A DNA stretch of 64,000 nt from Leptospiraceae bacterium. Lineage in GTDB: Bacteria > Spirochaetota > Leptospiria > Leptospirales > Leptonemataceae. This document shows positions 1 to 9,294 of the stretch, piece after piece (position 1 is the stretch's first letter; each line of letters starts with the position of its first letter). Under the pieces are notes generated by a model. The model was not told the DNA's origin. It ran no database searches and saw nothing but the letters and a program-made list of their open reading frames with translations. Location of the stretch: contig JAOACE010000022.1 of the NCBI GenBank assembly GCA_026418015.1, positions 88,888-152,887 of the forward strand. The letters are read 5' to 3'. A program made the translations under genes and the position numbers.

Positions 1-1410
1 AACTATCTTTATTACCAAAACCTAAAAAAAAGTTATAGGACAAATCAATATTATCTACCTACCCTATTATATTTTGATTTCGACGAAAAAGAATGGATCA
101 ACTTTTTAGATCACAGCGAATTTGATGTTAACAAATGGGAAAATTTATACAATTTAGATATTGTATTATATACATTAGAATATTTTTATAAATTTATTAA
201 AATAAAAAATTCATCATATAACAAGAAATATTTTATAAAAATTCAACATCAATTCGATTTTAGCGTCCTAAAAAACAAGATTCACCGTTACCTTAATGAT
301 TGGCAAAAACAAGATGCATTAATATTAGAAAATCCCAACGCAGATTCTTATCTAGCATTGTTGGAATCGAAAATTTATCAATATACATTGTATAATTTAA
401 TAGATAATAAAATTTACCTACCGTTATTAGCAATCAAATATGAAAATGGTCAACTAAATCCCTTAATCTTAGAAAATTCTACAATTGATTTAGAACACTT
501 TCCTCAAAATTATTATTCCAATATTTATCTCCAACTAAAAGAATACTTACAATTACTGTTGAATGGCATAGAAGAAAATGAATCTCTCTATTCGATTCAA
601 TTTTATTTAAAACAAATTACATTTTTAGCAAATCAGTTGATTTTACTCGAAAACAAAAAAAACATTTTCGATGCAAATATAGGAATCTTAAAAACACCTC
701 AATTGTATTATCAGAGTAAATTGTTGAATCAATCCATTCAAAAACAGTTAAAAAATACAAATTATATAGAATATTTAAACTATAAAATTGATTCTATCGA
801 ACAAAACCAAAAAGATATCTTTGAGTATAATTTAATCTTTAAAAATTGTGTAACAGAATTATTAAAGTTAGTTTACGAACACTCTAATAGTGAACCAATA
901 AAACAAGTTTTTAACGAAATCAACACCAAAACTACTTTAAAAGGAAAGTTTATCCCATTTTTATCTTTTATTTATTTAAAAGATATTATAAAAAAATATA
1001 ATATTTCTTACAAAGTTTATTATTATTCTTCGTTTAGAAATGAACTACTAAAACAAAAAAACATTTCGCGATTTAAGGAAATTTCTACTTTAACAAGCGA
1101 TGCCTATTATTTTAACGCGAACGATTCTTTTTTTCTCTTTTTTACAGAAGATCAATTGATCCTTAGGCCTGTTTTGGGTGTCGTAAATACTCTATCTTCT
1201 TTTGGAAAAATATCTTTCGATTTAATAGTTCTACCATATGATTATTATAAAGACAATATAAATATATCAAAAGAACTTAGGGGATTATTTTTTTCTTTTA
1301 GTGAGGTAGTGTTTGTATCCATTCGAAAAGGAACTTTTCTAAGCCCTCAATTACATGATCAGTTTAAACTACTATTTTTTAGCATGCCAAAACAAATTGT
1401 GTTAGAATAA
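1..1410 (+). CDS. DUF4105/Lnb-like protein, 5' end cut by window
   Basis: The reading frame is open from base 1, so the N-terminus lies outside the window; the TTG at 358 is only an internal codon. The visible 469 residues are rich in Tyr, Asn, Lys and Ile. The segment YNLIFKNCVTELLKLV (bases about 829-876) resembles the cysteine motif (Y-x-L-x-x-x-N-C-x-T-E-L) of DUF4105/Lnb-type periplasmic proteins, a thiol-peptidase-like fold. The C-terminal part alternates short hydrophobic and polar segments, as in beta-strand-rich envelope proteins. Seen: the open frame and the NC-x-T-E motif. Inferred: family membership and an envelope location. No catalytic His could be assigned. Confidence 0.45.
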   Translation, partial: NYLYYQNLKKSYRTNQYYLPTLLYFDFDEKEWINFLDHSEFDVNKWENLYNLDIVLYTLEYFYKFIKIKNSSYNKKYFIKIQHQFDFSVLKNKIHRYLNDWQKQDALILENPNADSYLALLESKIYQYTLYNLIDNKIYLPLLAIKYENGQLNPLILENSTIDLEHFPQNYYSNIYLQLKEYLQLLLNGIEENESLYSIQFYLKQITFLANQLILLENKKNIFDANIGILKTPQLYYQSKLLNQSIQKQLKNTNYIEYLNYKIDSIEQNQKDIFEYNLIFKNCVTELLKLVYEHSNSEPIKQVFNEINTKTTLKGKFIPFLSFIYLKDIIKKYNISYKVYYYSSFRNELLKQKNISRFKEISTLTSDAYYFNANDSFFLFFTEDQLILRPVLGVVNTLSSFGKISFDLIVLPYDYYKDNINISKELRGLFFSFSEVVFVSIRKGTFLSPQLHDQFKLLFFSMPKQIVLE

Positions 1411-1484
1411 TTTTTCTCTGTATAAAATTCTTTACACGTAAAATCCACTTAAAATCTTGATCTAAAACACACAAAGAGGTTTAT

Positions 1485-1790
1485 ATGGGATTTTTACAAA
1501 TGTTTATTGTAGCAATATTTGTTATTACATCGATTGTATTGATATTTTTTATTTTAATTCAATCGGGTAAAGGTGGAAGTTTAGGAATCATGGGTGGTGC
1601 ATCTAATACACCTTTCGGAAGTTCTACAGTAGATGTTGTAGAAAAAATTACCTGGTGGGGAATTTTGATTTTCTTTATATTGTCTATTATATCTGCAATA
1701 TTATTTGCTGTGCCAAGAAAAGTACCGGTTGTTGATCAAAATCCTTCCCAAACAATCCCTCAACCTAATCCAGAAACAGAAAATAAATAA
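1485..1790 (+). CDS. secG: Preprotein translocase subunit SecG
   Basis: Small subunit of the SecYEG channel in the inner membrane; it assists SecA-driven export. At 101 residues it has the family's two-helix layout: TM1 at about residues 5-25, the cytoplasmic loop with the signature QSGKGGSLGIMGG and an FGSSTVDVVEK stretch, then TM2 at about 57-74. The short Pro/Asn/Gln-rich tail is typical. An AAAGAGG ribosome-binding site lies about 7 bases before the ATG. A strong hairpin terminator follows the gene, so it ends a transcript that may include the gene upstream. Confidence 0.93.
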   Translation: MGFLQMFIVAIFVITSIVLIFFILIQSGKGGSLGIMGGASNTPFGSSTVDVVEKITWWGILIFFILSIISAILFAVPRKVPVVDQNPSQTIPQPNPETENK

Positions 1791-1791
1791 T

Positions 1792-1824
1792 AATATAGAG
1801 ATCAAAATCTCTATATTTCGACTT
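1792..1824 (+). terminator. Rho-independent terminator after secG
   Basis: A perfect 11-bp inverted repeat, AATATAGAGAT (1792-1802) and its complement (1807-1817), with a CAAA loop, is followed by TCGACTTTTTT. It starts immediately after the secG stop codon. Confidence 0.75.
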
Positions 1825-1927
1825 TTTTCGTAAAAACAGTTGATTTTTTTTAAAGATAAATTAAATTTTATTATCAAAAATACCAATAATAAATAGTAAG
1901 ATAACAAACTGAGAAAGAGAGGAGATT

Positions 1928-2839
1928 ATGAAGAAGCTATCAATTGTTGGTTTATTAATTATTGTAAGTCAGATATATATATGGGCTCAACCGAAATTAA
2001 TCGACAGAGAAGAAGAAAAAAAAGAATATCCAGATTTACAACAAACAGAAGCTATACTAGATAAAAACATCCAGGATGCTTATAAAAGAATTTCTATTTT
2101 TGGTCCATTGGTAAATCTTGCAAAAAACGACAGAAGCAAATATTTTAAACAAAAAGAAGATCCTTTTAATTTTGAGTATGGGCTAAAAAATATTGTGTAT
2201 ACCCCAAGGAACACTTATATTCGTTATGTTAAAGAATCTCCCGAATTTTTACTTGTTGGGTTTGGAACTACTCAAGAAGTATTAGCGAAAATAAAAGAAA
2301 GAATTGATTATGTTAATGGTCAAGGAGTAAAAGTTCCTCCATTAAGTTTTCAAAACAGAGATGGAATAGAACTTACTCAATTCGAATTTGTTTATGCAGA
2401 AGATACCCCAACAAGAGAAGTTGTAGGTTCTAGGAGAAAATCATTAACACTATTTTACGATAGAGTAAATCAAAGCACAATCGACACACCTCAGGATTTT
2501 AAATTAACGATGGTAGTTTCAAGAGTTATTAATCACCATATTAGAGACGGAGTTAAAGATATAGAATTGATAGTTGATCCTGATCCAAATACAGAAAATA
2601 TGGATGATGTAATCATCTTACATCGATACAACGAAAAACCAACCCAAGTAATCGTTCTAGGAAGTATGCATAATACACCTAATAACCCACATAGAGTTGT
2701 ATTTAAAAGAGATTTCTATTTACAATTGTTAGATCACTTTAATTCATTGTATAGAATGGTTGATGGCTATGCAAAAAAAGATAGCAATGAATACAATCAA
2801 AAAGTTCTACAACTTCTAAAAAAAGAAATGGAATATTAA
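1928..2839 (+). CDS. Exported protein of unknown function
   Basis: A 303-residue protein with a Sec signal peptide (MKK, hydrophobic residues 4-18, likely cleavage after IWAQ at about 20). A GAGAGAGGAG purine stretch precedes the ATG. The mature part is hydrophilic, mixed alpha/beta, with an ISIFGPLVNLAKN segment near residue 58 and a basic patch SRRKS near 170; it has no cysteine and no transmembrane helix. It forms its own transcription unit with a terminator. The overall look recalls conserved periplasmic hypotheticals of Leptospira, but I do not recognise a named family. Confidence 0.8.
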   Translation: MKKLSIVGLLIIVSQIYIWAQPKLIDREEEKKEYPDLQQTEAILDKNIQDAYKRISIFGPLVNLAKNDRSKYFKQKEDPFNFEYGLKNIVYTPRNTYIRYVKESPEFLLVGFGTTQEVLAKIKERIDYVNGQGVKVPPLSFQNRDGIELTQFEFVYAEDTPTREVVGSRRKSLTLFYDRVNQSTIDTPQDFKLTMVVSRVINHHIRDGVKDIELIVDPDPNTENMDDVIILHRYNEKPTQVIVLGSMHNTPNNPHRVVFKRDFYLQLLDHFNSLYRMVDGYAKKDSNEYNQKVLQLLKKEMEY

Positions 2840-2845
2840 TTTTTC

Positions 2846-2877
2846 AAAAGAAGCACTATGTGCTTCTTTTCTCTTTT
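2846..2877 (+). terminator. Rho-independent terminator
   Basis: Perfect 11-bp stem AAAAGAAGCAC (2846-2856) / GTGCTTCTTTT (2860-2870) with a TAT loop, followed by CTCTTTTT. It closes the transcript of the exported protein gene at 1928-2839 and isolates ilvB. Confidence 0.85.
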
Positions 2878-2954
2878 TAAATCCTTATTGACTTATCAAA
2901 AAAAGCTATTTTTTTGTTTCTATAAATTCCCCTCATTATATAAAGGAGTTTTCT

Positions 2955-4643
2955 ATGAAAAAAACAGGTTCGAAATTGATGTTAGATTTGCTTTTATCCC
3001 ATAAAGTTGATGTCGTTTTTGGATATCCTGGTGGTGCAATACTTCCCTTTTATGATGAATTATACAATTCTTCGATAAAACATATTTTAGTACGACATGA
3101 ACAAGGTGCAGTTCATATGGCAGAAGGATATGCAGTTGTTACTAGGAAACCAGGTGTTGCAATCGTAACGAGTGGTCCAGGTGCTACCAATACAATTACC
3201 GGTTTAACCGATGCGAAAATGGATTCTATTCCTATTATGGTAATTTCTGGTCAAGTACCAACAACAGCAATAGGAACAGATGCATTCCAGGAAGCAGATG
3301 TATTCGGAATAACAATCCCAGTTACAAAATACAATGCATTAATTAAACATGCAGACGAAATAGCAGACATTTTCGAAGAAGCTTGGGTAATGTTAACACA
3401 AGGAAGACCAGGTCCAGTTTTACTTGATTTTCCAAAAGACGTGCAAGTACAAGAAACTAGCAACATCCAAGGGAAAGTAAAGTTAGCAGAGCGTTTTCTA
3501 AAAAAACCTGCAATTCAAGGAGACTTAGAGAAATTTGCCGAAGCGTTAAATAAATCCCAAAGACCATTACTCTATGTTGGTGGTGGTGCAATTCTATCTG
3601 GTGCATCCCAAGAAATTAAAGTAATTGCAGAAAAAGGGATGATTCCAGTAACTTGTACTCTAAAAGGATTGGGTGCATTCCCAGGTAGCCATATATTATC
3701 TCTTGGTATGCCGGGTATGCATGGTACAGTTGCAGCTAATAAAGCAATCTTAGAATGCGATTATATTCTATCATTAGGTGCAAGGTTTGATGATAGAGTT
3801 GCAGGTGTACCGAACGATTTTGCCCCAAATGCAGTCAAAGCTCACATCGATATTGATCCAGCAGAATTTAATAAGCGTGTTAAGGTCGATTATATTTTAC
3901 ATGGTGATTTAAAAGAAGTATTACAAGCATTAATTCCTTTTATAGAAAAGAAAGACCGTTCTGACTGGGTAAAACATCTCGAAGAATATAAAAATAAATA
4001 TCCATTAGAGTTTGAAGATAGCAACGAAGTAATAAAACCACAACGATTTTTAAAACGGCTCTACGAAATTACACAAGGTAAAGCGATTGTTTCTACGGAT
4101 GTAGGACAACACCAAATGTGGACTGCACAATACTACTTATTCGATGAACCTAACCGTTGGATAACTTCTGGTGGATTAGGAGCTATGGGTTTTGGATTTC
4201 CTGCTGCTATAGGTGCCGCAGTTGCTCAACCCAACGATTTAGTAATTTCTATATCTGGTGATGGTTCATTCCAAATGTGTATACAAGAATTAGCAACAGT
4301 TAGACAATACAATATTCCTGTAAAAATTGTGCTATTGAACAACAATTTTCTCGGTATGGTAAGACAATGGCAAGAATTATTCTACAACGAAAGATTTTCC
4401 GAATCCGAATACCAATTTAACCCAGATTTTATTAAAATTATGGAAGCCTATAATATTCCAGGAAAAAGAATCGAAAAACCATCTCAAATCGACGAAGGAA
4501 TAGAATTTTTACTTTCCGAAAATGGACCAACATTCTTGGAAGTTGTTATTCCTGCTGAAGAAAAAGTCTTTCCGATGATTCCAGCAGGTAAAAGCCAGAG
4601 AGATATGATTTTATTTTCCGACGTTTATAAAGTAAAAAAATGA
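2955..4643 (+). CDS. ilvB: Acetolactate synthase, catalytic subunit
   Basis: ThDP/FAD-dependent enzyme that condenses two pyruvates (or pyruvate with 2-oxobutyrate), the first common step of branched-chain amino-acid synthesis. At 562 residues it is full length. The N-terminal Pyr domain has [12 protein letters not shown] and the catalytic Glu49 in [14 protein letters not shown]. The central domain carries FDDRVAG, typical of acetohydroxyacid synthases. The PP domain has the ThDP-Mg motif GDGSFQM at about residue 435 with NNN and LGMVRQWQ downstream. An AAGGAG ribosome-binding site (2942-2947) precedes the ATG. No ilvN follows; the nearest ACT-domain gene is the one at 5577, after an SRPBCC gene. 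Confidence 0.95.
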   Translation: MKKTGSKLMLDLLLSHKVDVVFGYPGGAILPFYDELYNSSIKHILVRHEQGAVHMAEGYAVVTRKPGVAIVTSGPGATNTITGLTDAKMDSIPIMVISGQVPTTAIGTDAFQEADVFGITIPVTKYNALIKHADEIADIFEEAWVMLTQGRPGPVLLDFPKDVQVQETSNIQGKVKLAERFLKKPAIQGDLEKFAEALNKSQRPLLYVGGGAILSGASQEIKVIAEKGMIPVTCTLKGLGAFPGSHILSLGMPGMHGTVAANKAILECDYILSLGARFDDRVAGVPNDFAPNAVKAHIDIDPAEFNKRVKVDYILHGDLKEVLQALIPFIEKKDRSDWVKHLEEYKNKYPLEFEDSNEVIKPQRFLKRLYEITQGKAIVSTDVGQHQMWTAQYYLFDEPNRWITSGGLGAMGFGFPAAIGAAVAQPNDLVISISGDGSFQMCIQELATVRQYNIPVKIVLLNNNFLGMVRQWQELFYNERFSESEYQFNPDFIKIMEAYNIPGKRIEKPSQIDEGIEFLLSENGPTFLEVVIPAEEKVFPMIPAGKSQRDMILFSDVYKVKK

Positions 4644-4680
4644 TGGAGATACAAAAGATTCCAGCATATTATTTAGTAGT

Positions 4681-5553
4681 ATGAGACGTTTTCAAGAACT
4701 AACTCCTATTCAAAAGACTTTGGATGTATTATCTTCTGCTGCTCGGGCATACCGAGCAGTAACATCTCAGACGGAATTAAGAAAATGGTGGGCTCCACGT
4801 GTAATAATGGCAAAAAATATTGTTTCTCATCAACCCGGAAAAGATATGAAGATGCTATTAATTGATTCTCGCGAAAACGAATTTGTTCGCTATAAATTCT
4901 ACGGATTAGATTGGAAAGATCATCCAGAGACAGTTATCGCAATCGAAATAGAAGAAAAAGGCGTTAAACGAAAAGACAAAGGAGAAGGAATTCGGATAAA
5001 TATTTATCACGAAGGTTGGATTAAAGAAGAATATAAAAAAGAATACGAAGAAATTTGGAATAAAGCATTGAATTCCCTAAGAATTCTTCTATCGGAAGAT
5101 AGGGTAGAACATTGGTGGGAAAAAGAAAAACGTAAAGGTGATTTTAAATTTGCAAACCTACAGACAATGAAAGAATTTCTAAATAAAATGGAAGACGAAA
5201 CACGTGCAAAAAAAGAAAAGAAAAAAGCATCGAAAATTCTCTGGCAAATTTTTCAAGCATTAGATCCTTATGGTGAATGGTATTGTAAGGATAGTTTTAC
5301 CGAAATAGAATTCTATGCAAGAGGTCAAAAGATATTTGGTGCTCAAAAGTCTGGTCATATTGTAATGAGTTGGAGGGAGCTAGATCCAATACTCGGAAGA
5401 AGTTTACAAGATTATGCTGATCGATTTAGTATCGAACAAAACAATATAGAAATCCATGTAGGGCAAAATTACGAAAGAATACCAGCAGTGGACATTATTC
5501 CAGAATTATTTATTCGATGGTGTATCGACGTAATTCAACATAAACAAAATTAA
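4681..5553 (+). CDS. SRPBCC (AHSA1-like) domain protein
   Basis: A 290-residue soluble protein. The first about 140 residues read as an SRPBCC/START-type ligand-binding fold: AARAYRAVTSQTELRKWWAP at the start, alternating beta segments, a GEGIRINIYHEGW hairpin, and a long closing helix that includes WNKALNSLRILL. The second half has a very basic linker (KKEKKKASK near residue 180) and a separate alpha/beta region of unknown type. The ATG at 4681 is the only plausible start because the frame upstream has no other start codon before a stop at 4633. There is no good Shine-Dalgarno. It lies 37 bases after ilvB and may be co-transcribed. Ligand unknown. Confidence 0.7.
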   Translation: MRRFQELTPIQKTLDVLSSAARAYRAVTSQTELRKWWAPRVIMAKNIVSHQPGKDMKMLLIDSRENEFVRYKFYGLDWKDHPETVIAIEIEEKGVKRKDKGEGIRINIYHEGWIKEEYKKEYEEIWNKALNSLRILLSEDRVEHWWEKEKRKGDFKFANLQTMKEFLNKMEDETRAKKEKKKASKILWQIFQALDPYGEWYCKDSFTEIEFYARGQKIFGAQKSGHIVMSWRELDPILGRSLQDYADRFSIEQNNIEIHVGQNYERIPAVDIIPELFIRWCIDVIQHKQN

Positions 5554-5576
5554 CTAAAAATTTTTATGAAACTTTT

Positions 5577-6179
5577 ATGAAACAATTTGAATGTTACTCG
5601 TTATCAGAAAAAAATATTTATCTAAAAATTAAAACAGAACATACGGAAAAAGGTACTTTGTATAGATTAGCATCTGCGATTTTTGTTTTAGGCTTAGATA
5701 TTTTTTCTGGTGAAATTAAAACCATCAACGAAAACAATCAGAATTATTCTGAAGATACATTTATCTTGCGTTTTAATGAATCTTCTCAATCCCTCAATGA
5801 ATTTTCTTATCAGTTAGGAATCCTAATGGAAAGTTTATTAAACAGAGAAATCGAACCAGAAAAAATTTTATCAACCAATGCCAAAAAAAAAGTTCCTACT
5901 TTAAAAGAAATTATAGAATCTGGATTCGATTATATTATCGACGAAAATAAAGCAAAAAATCAAATCCTTTTTTATTTCGAAACACTCGATCGTTCTGGTT
6001 TACTGGTTTCTATGGCAAAGTTTTTCTACGATAACAATATCAATATTATCGAAGCAAAGATTGAAACAGAATATAATAACATTGCAAAAGATACATTTAT
6101 ATTAGAATACGAGAATAAAGAATCTATCAAACATTTAAAATCTCAGTTAGAAAAATACATTCACCATCAAATACCTTAA
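5577..6179 (+). CDS. Double ACT-domain protein
   Basis: A 200-residue protein with two ACT-like modules. Residues about 13-75 form a degenerate first module (KGTLYRLASAIFVLGLDIFS). Residues about 128-195 form a clear second one: an ILFYFETLDRSGLL strand-helix start, then NNINIIEAKIET and KDTFILEYE. The layout recalls the C-terminal ACT pair of GlnD, without any nucleotidyltransferase. ACT domains bind amino acids. Its position close to an ilvB that lacks an ilvN partner makes a role in amino-acid sensing possible, but the sequence is not IlvN-like. The 23-base gap to the upstream gene fits one operon. Confidence 0.7.
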   Translation: MKQFECYSLSEKNIYLKIKTEHTEKGTLYRLASAIFVLGLDIFSGEIKTINENNQNYSEDTFILRFNESSQSLNEFSYQLGILMESLLNREIEPEKILSTNAKKKVPTLKEIIESGFDYIIDENKAKNQILFYFETLDRSGLLVSMAKFFYDNNINIIEAKIETEYNNIAKDTFILEYENKESIKHLKSQLEKYIHHQIP

Positions 6180-6182
6180 TGA

Positions 6183-7409
6183 TTATTGGTAATTCTCTTT
6201 ATAGTCGAATAAAAGTTTTAAAAAAATTGGTGTTAACATAGTAGTTACTAATCCCATCAGCACTAAGATAGAAAATATCTCAATATTAATAAAATTGTTG
6301 ATAAATGCAATATTGGCAATTATTAATTCCATTATTCCTCTTGCATTAAGTCCAACCCCAAGAGTTAAAGAGGTTGTAGGATTTAAACCAGTCATTCTGC
6401 CTGCAAAATAACCACTAATAATTTTAGAAATAAATGCGATAAGAAGTACAACTAATACAAGACTTAAATTCGTTAAAGAAAATAAATTTGTTTCTAAACC
6501 AATACTTGCAAAAAATATAGGTGCCAATAAACCCATTGCAATATTACTCGTAGAAGATTGAATTATATGTAAATTTTCTTTTCCGATTAAGCTTTCACTT
6601 ATTAACATAGACGCGAAAAAGGAACCAACAATAAAATGAAATCCTAAATTTTCGGAAATTGTAGAAAAAACCAAAATAAAAATAAAAAATAATGTAAAAA
6701 GTGGTTCTTTAATTTTTAAAATAGAAACAATTTTATCTAGATAAACTTTTATATAATTCCCCTTTTGTACCATTTTTTTTACAAGTATGTATGCAATGGT
6801 AAGAATAAAGATAAATGCAAAAAGTTTTAGAAAAGATAAAAAAACAACTTTTAAAAAGGATTTAATCGTTAATGTCGCGTTTTTATTATTCCAAAACATA
6901 CCAAAAAACATCAATGCTAATACATCGTTAAAAATAGCTACAGAGATAATTTTTTGCCCCAATTCTGTGTTCAACTTTCCTAAATCCATTAAAATCCTAA
7001 CACTGACAGGTAAAGCAGTAATAGAAATACATAGACCTAAAAAAAATGTAGCCGTTATATCTAAATTAAATAGTATACCCACGCCAAATCCACATACAAA
7101 TGGAAGAATAAAAGATATTACAGGCATGATTATATTTTTACCGCGTAAAGAGTTAAGAATTTCGTCAATGTTGATTTCTACTCCAGCTAGTATTACAAAA
7201 AAAAATATTCCTAATTCGGAAATAATTCGAATTTCTTCGGTTCTATGAATTATGTTTAATATGCTTGGTCCTAAAATAATTCCAGCTAAAATTTCTCCTA
7301 TCATTGCTGGTTGATTAAATCGTTCTAATATTTCTCCGAAAATTCTCGAAAATACTAATAAAAGCAGTAAATTCGTAAAAAGTGATAATTCTAAACTCGG
7401 ATTATTCAT
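6183..7409 (-). CDS. CPA2-type cation/proton antiporter
   Basis: A 408-residue inner-membrane protein with about 12 hydrophobic segments. It opens with the family signature QPAMIGEILAGIILGPSIL (residues 33-51), then FFFVILAGVEIN and ALPVSVRILMDLG, as in KefB/GerN/NapA-like Na+(K+)/H+ exchangers. It has no C-terminal TrkA-N (RCK) domain, so it is a bare transporter. The ion-binding pair reads Asn161-Asp162 (FNDVLAL), where many CPA2 members have Asp-Asp. It converges on the ACT gene with a 3-base gap. Exchanged ion not predictable. Confidence 0.87.
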   Translation of the reverse strand: MNNPSLELSLFTNLLLLLVFSRIFGEILERFNQPAMIGEILAGIILGPSILNIIHRTEEIRIISELGIFFFVILAGVEINIDEILNSLRGKNIIMPVISFILPFVCGFGVGILFNLDITATFFLGLCISITALPVSVRILMDLGKLNTELGQKIISVAIFNDVLALMFFGMFWNNKNATLTIKSFLKVVFLSFLKLFAFIFILTIAYILVKKMVQKGNYIKVYLDKIVSILKIKEPLFTLFFIFILVFSTISENLGFHFIVGSFFASMLISESLIGKENLHIIQSSTSNIAMGLLAPIFFASIGLETNLFSLTNLSLVLVVLLIAFISKIISGYFAGRMTGLNPTTSLTLGVGLNARGIMELIIANIAFINNFINIEIFSILVLMGLVTTMLTPIFLKLLFDYKENYQ

Positions 7410-7463
7410 AATATAAACATTGTAAAAAAAAATTGTAAATTGTCAATAAATTCTAACATTACG

Positions 7464-8336
7464 TTAAATTTTCTGATATTGTGAATACCAACGATTCAAT
7501 TTTTGAATCAACTCTTGGGTAGTTTCTTTAATTTCTGCAAATGAAGATATTAAATCTACTAGTGGTTTTCTTTCCCTTTCTATAGCTGGTAGTTTGTAAT
7601 AGAATTTTTCTAACTGATTTGTTAAATCTATAACATTCATGATTAATTCTCTAAAAATTTTATAAATTTCGAATCGTTTAATGTAATCAAATTGTTGTTG
7701 TTCGTCGAATTTTTCTATTTTTTTTCTAACTGGTTCTGGAAGTCGCGATATGTAATAAGATACTGGTCGCGGAAAGTAAACAAGCTCTTTAAAGATTTTA
7801 AATGCCTCTTCCGAAGAATGATAACACTTAACTTCTATCTCTTTTTGCAGATCAAAAAAATCATTCAAAGAATTTGAGAGTTTTTCGAAAACCTGAGAAC
7901 GATTTAAATTTTTTTCTATTGCTCTTAAACTTTCGACAGACTTTTTTGTATCTCTTTCTAATTCTTTAAAAAATTCATTTTCGTCGATAAAATTCTCGTC
8001 TGGCGAATAAAAATCGAAATCCATGTTTTTATTTTCTTGAAAGTTGGATATTTTTGTAGAAGTAGGCTCTTCTCTTTTTTCGGAAAGTTGAAATTCCCAC
8101 TTTTCTTTTTTTTCTATGAACTTTTCTTTTTGTATTTCCTGTTTGATTTTCAAAGCCTCTTGATAAGAACCTGCTAATCGAACAAACTTTATTTGTCTTG
8201 TTTCTAAATCGAACTTAATCGCATATTTTCTTCCTTCCTGATCAATAAACTTTTTGTTTAAATCTCTAATAGTTAATTTTTTAGGATCGACCTCATCGAT
8301 GGAACGAACAAATATATATTCTGAATGTGGATTCAT
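7464..8336 (-). CDS. Conserved coiled-coil protein, function unknown
   Basis: About 290 residues, soluble and highly charged. The ATG at 8336 is chosen because an AGGTGAGG ribosome-binding site (8343-8350) sits six bases before it; a longer frame from a GTG at 8348 would start inside that site. Residues about 1-75 form a small alpha/beta domain containing YAIKFDLETRQIKFVRLAG. Residues about 85-130 are an acidic linker, and the rest is helical with long heptad-like Glu/Lys/Leu stretches. It is the last gene of a minus-strand group with hslO and mnmA. No family recognised. Confidence 0.72.
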   Translation of the reverse strand: MNPHSEYIFVRSIDEVDPKKLTIRDLNKKFIDQEGRKYAIKFDLETRQIKFVRLAGSYQEALKIKQEIQKEKFIEKKEKWEFQLSEKREEPTSTKISNFQENKNMDFDFYSPDENFIDENEFFKELERDTKKSVESLRAIEKNLNRSQVFEKLSNSLNDFFDLQKEIEVKCYHSSEEAFKIFKELVYFPRPVSYYISRLPEPVRKKIEKFDEQQQFDYIKRFEIYKIFRELIMNVIDLTNQLEKFYYKLPAIERERKPLVDLISSFAEIKETTQELIQKLNRWYSQYQKI

Positions 8337-8382
8337 ATTTCGCCTCACCTCAAATCCTATTTATATATTTTTTTTATAATAT

Positions 8383-9294
8383 TTATTCATTTTCTTTAAA
8401 TAGTCTTAATATATCGTTTTTTGTAAAAATGTATTTCTTTTTACAGAACTCGCAAGTAACTTCAATTTGCCCTTGTTTTTCTAATAATTCAGAAACTTCT
8501 TTTTCTCCTAAGGTAAATAAAACATTTTCAATTTTTTCCGAATTACAATCACAATGAAAAAAGATTGAACCTGATTGTAAGATTTGAACACTAAAATGTT
8601 GAGTTATATTTTTTCTTTGTTCGTAGGCTTGATCTCCAAAAATATTTTTTAAGAAATCCACCATGTTGGTTTTATGAATAAAATCTGCTAATTTATCAAG
8701 TTGCTCAAACTGAATATTTGGTAGTGCTTCGAAAAAATATCCATAAACCTCTACAGGAACTAAGGGATTCGCTTTGTCAAAAAAAGAAAATATTCCAATA
8801 AATGCATTGATCTGATCCGATTTACTGATATATTCTTCTATGTTTTTTGCAATGGGTAACTCTCTCATTTCGACAGCAGAACTATAAATTTTTTGTGATA
8901 CCTTTTTAAATTTATTTACCTGCAATAGTCCTTTCCCTTTTCCATGATAGAGTTCTCCCTCCCATTCTGCATTTTCTGGTACAATAATCCCTCTTACTCC
9001 ACCATAACTACTTGCGAAAGACAAAATTTTTTTTACTGCACCATCACCTTCGATGTGTATACCCACCACTTCGTGTTCTTGTTTAATTTCGCGAGTAGTA
9101 AGCAAAAAGGCTCCAAGGATCGTTTCTCCTAATAAAGCTTCGCATTGAATCGATAAATTTTGTAAATTTCTTATTTCGATTAATGTTTCTTTTATATTGG
9201 CAAAAAGAAAACGAACATTCAAATCGGGAATGATGCCTCTTACAAAAATATCTTTATCACGATGAGGAACGATTAAATAATCTTTTTCAATCAT
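8383..9294 (-). CDS. hslO: Redox-regulated chaperone Hsp33
   Basis: Cytosolic holdase activated by oxidation or unfolding of a C-terminal zinc switch. The 303-residue length fits the family. The switch is present as Cys248-x-Cys250 (HCDCNSEK) and Cys281-x2-Cys284 (CEFCKKKYIF), the C-x-C...C-x2-C zinc arrangement of Hsp33. The N-terminal domain has the family's VRFLFANI and GAFLLTTR segments. The start codon overlaps the end of the upstream DUF4015 gene by 8 bases, so translation is probably coupled. Substrate-protein protection during oxidative stress is the known family role. Confidence 0.93.
   Translation of the reverse strand: MIEKDYLIVPHRDKDIFVRGIIPDLNVRFLFANIKETLIEIRNLQNLSIQCEALLGETILGAFLLTTREIKQEHEVVGIHIEGDGAVKKILSFASSYGGVRGIIVPENAEWEGELYHGKGKGLLQVNKFKKVSQKIYSSAVEMRELPIAKNIEEYISKSDQINAFIGIFSFFDKANPLVPVEVYGYFFEALPNIQFEQLDKLADFIHKTNMVDFLKNIFGDQAYEQRKNITQHFSVQILQSGSIFFHCDCNSEKIENVLFTLGEKEVSELLEKQGQIEVTCEFCKKKYIFTKNDILRLFKENE

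Noticed and set aside
2871..2954. T-box or leader-peptide attenuator before ilvB
   Set aside because: Only about 80 bases separate the upstream terminator from the ilvB start; no leader frame rich in Ile/Leu/Val codons and no second hairpin was seen.
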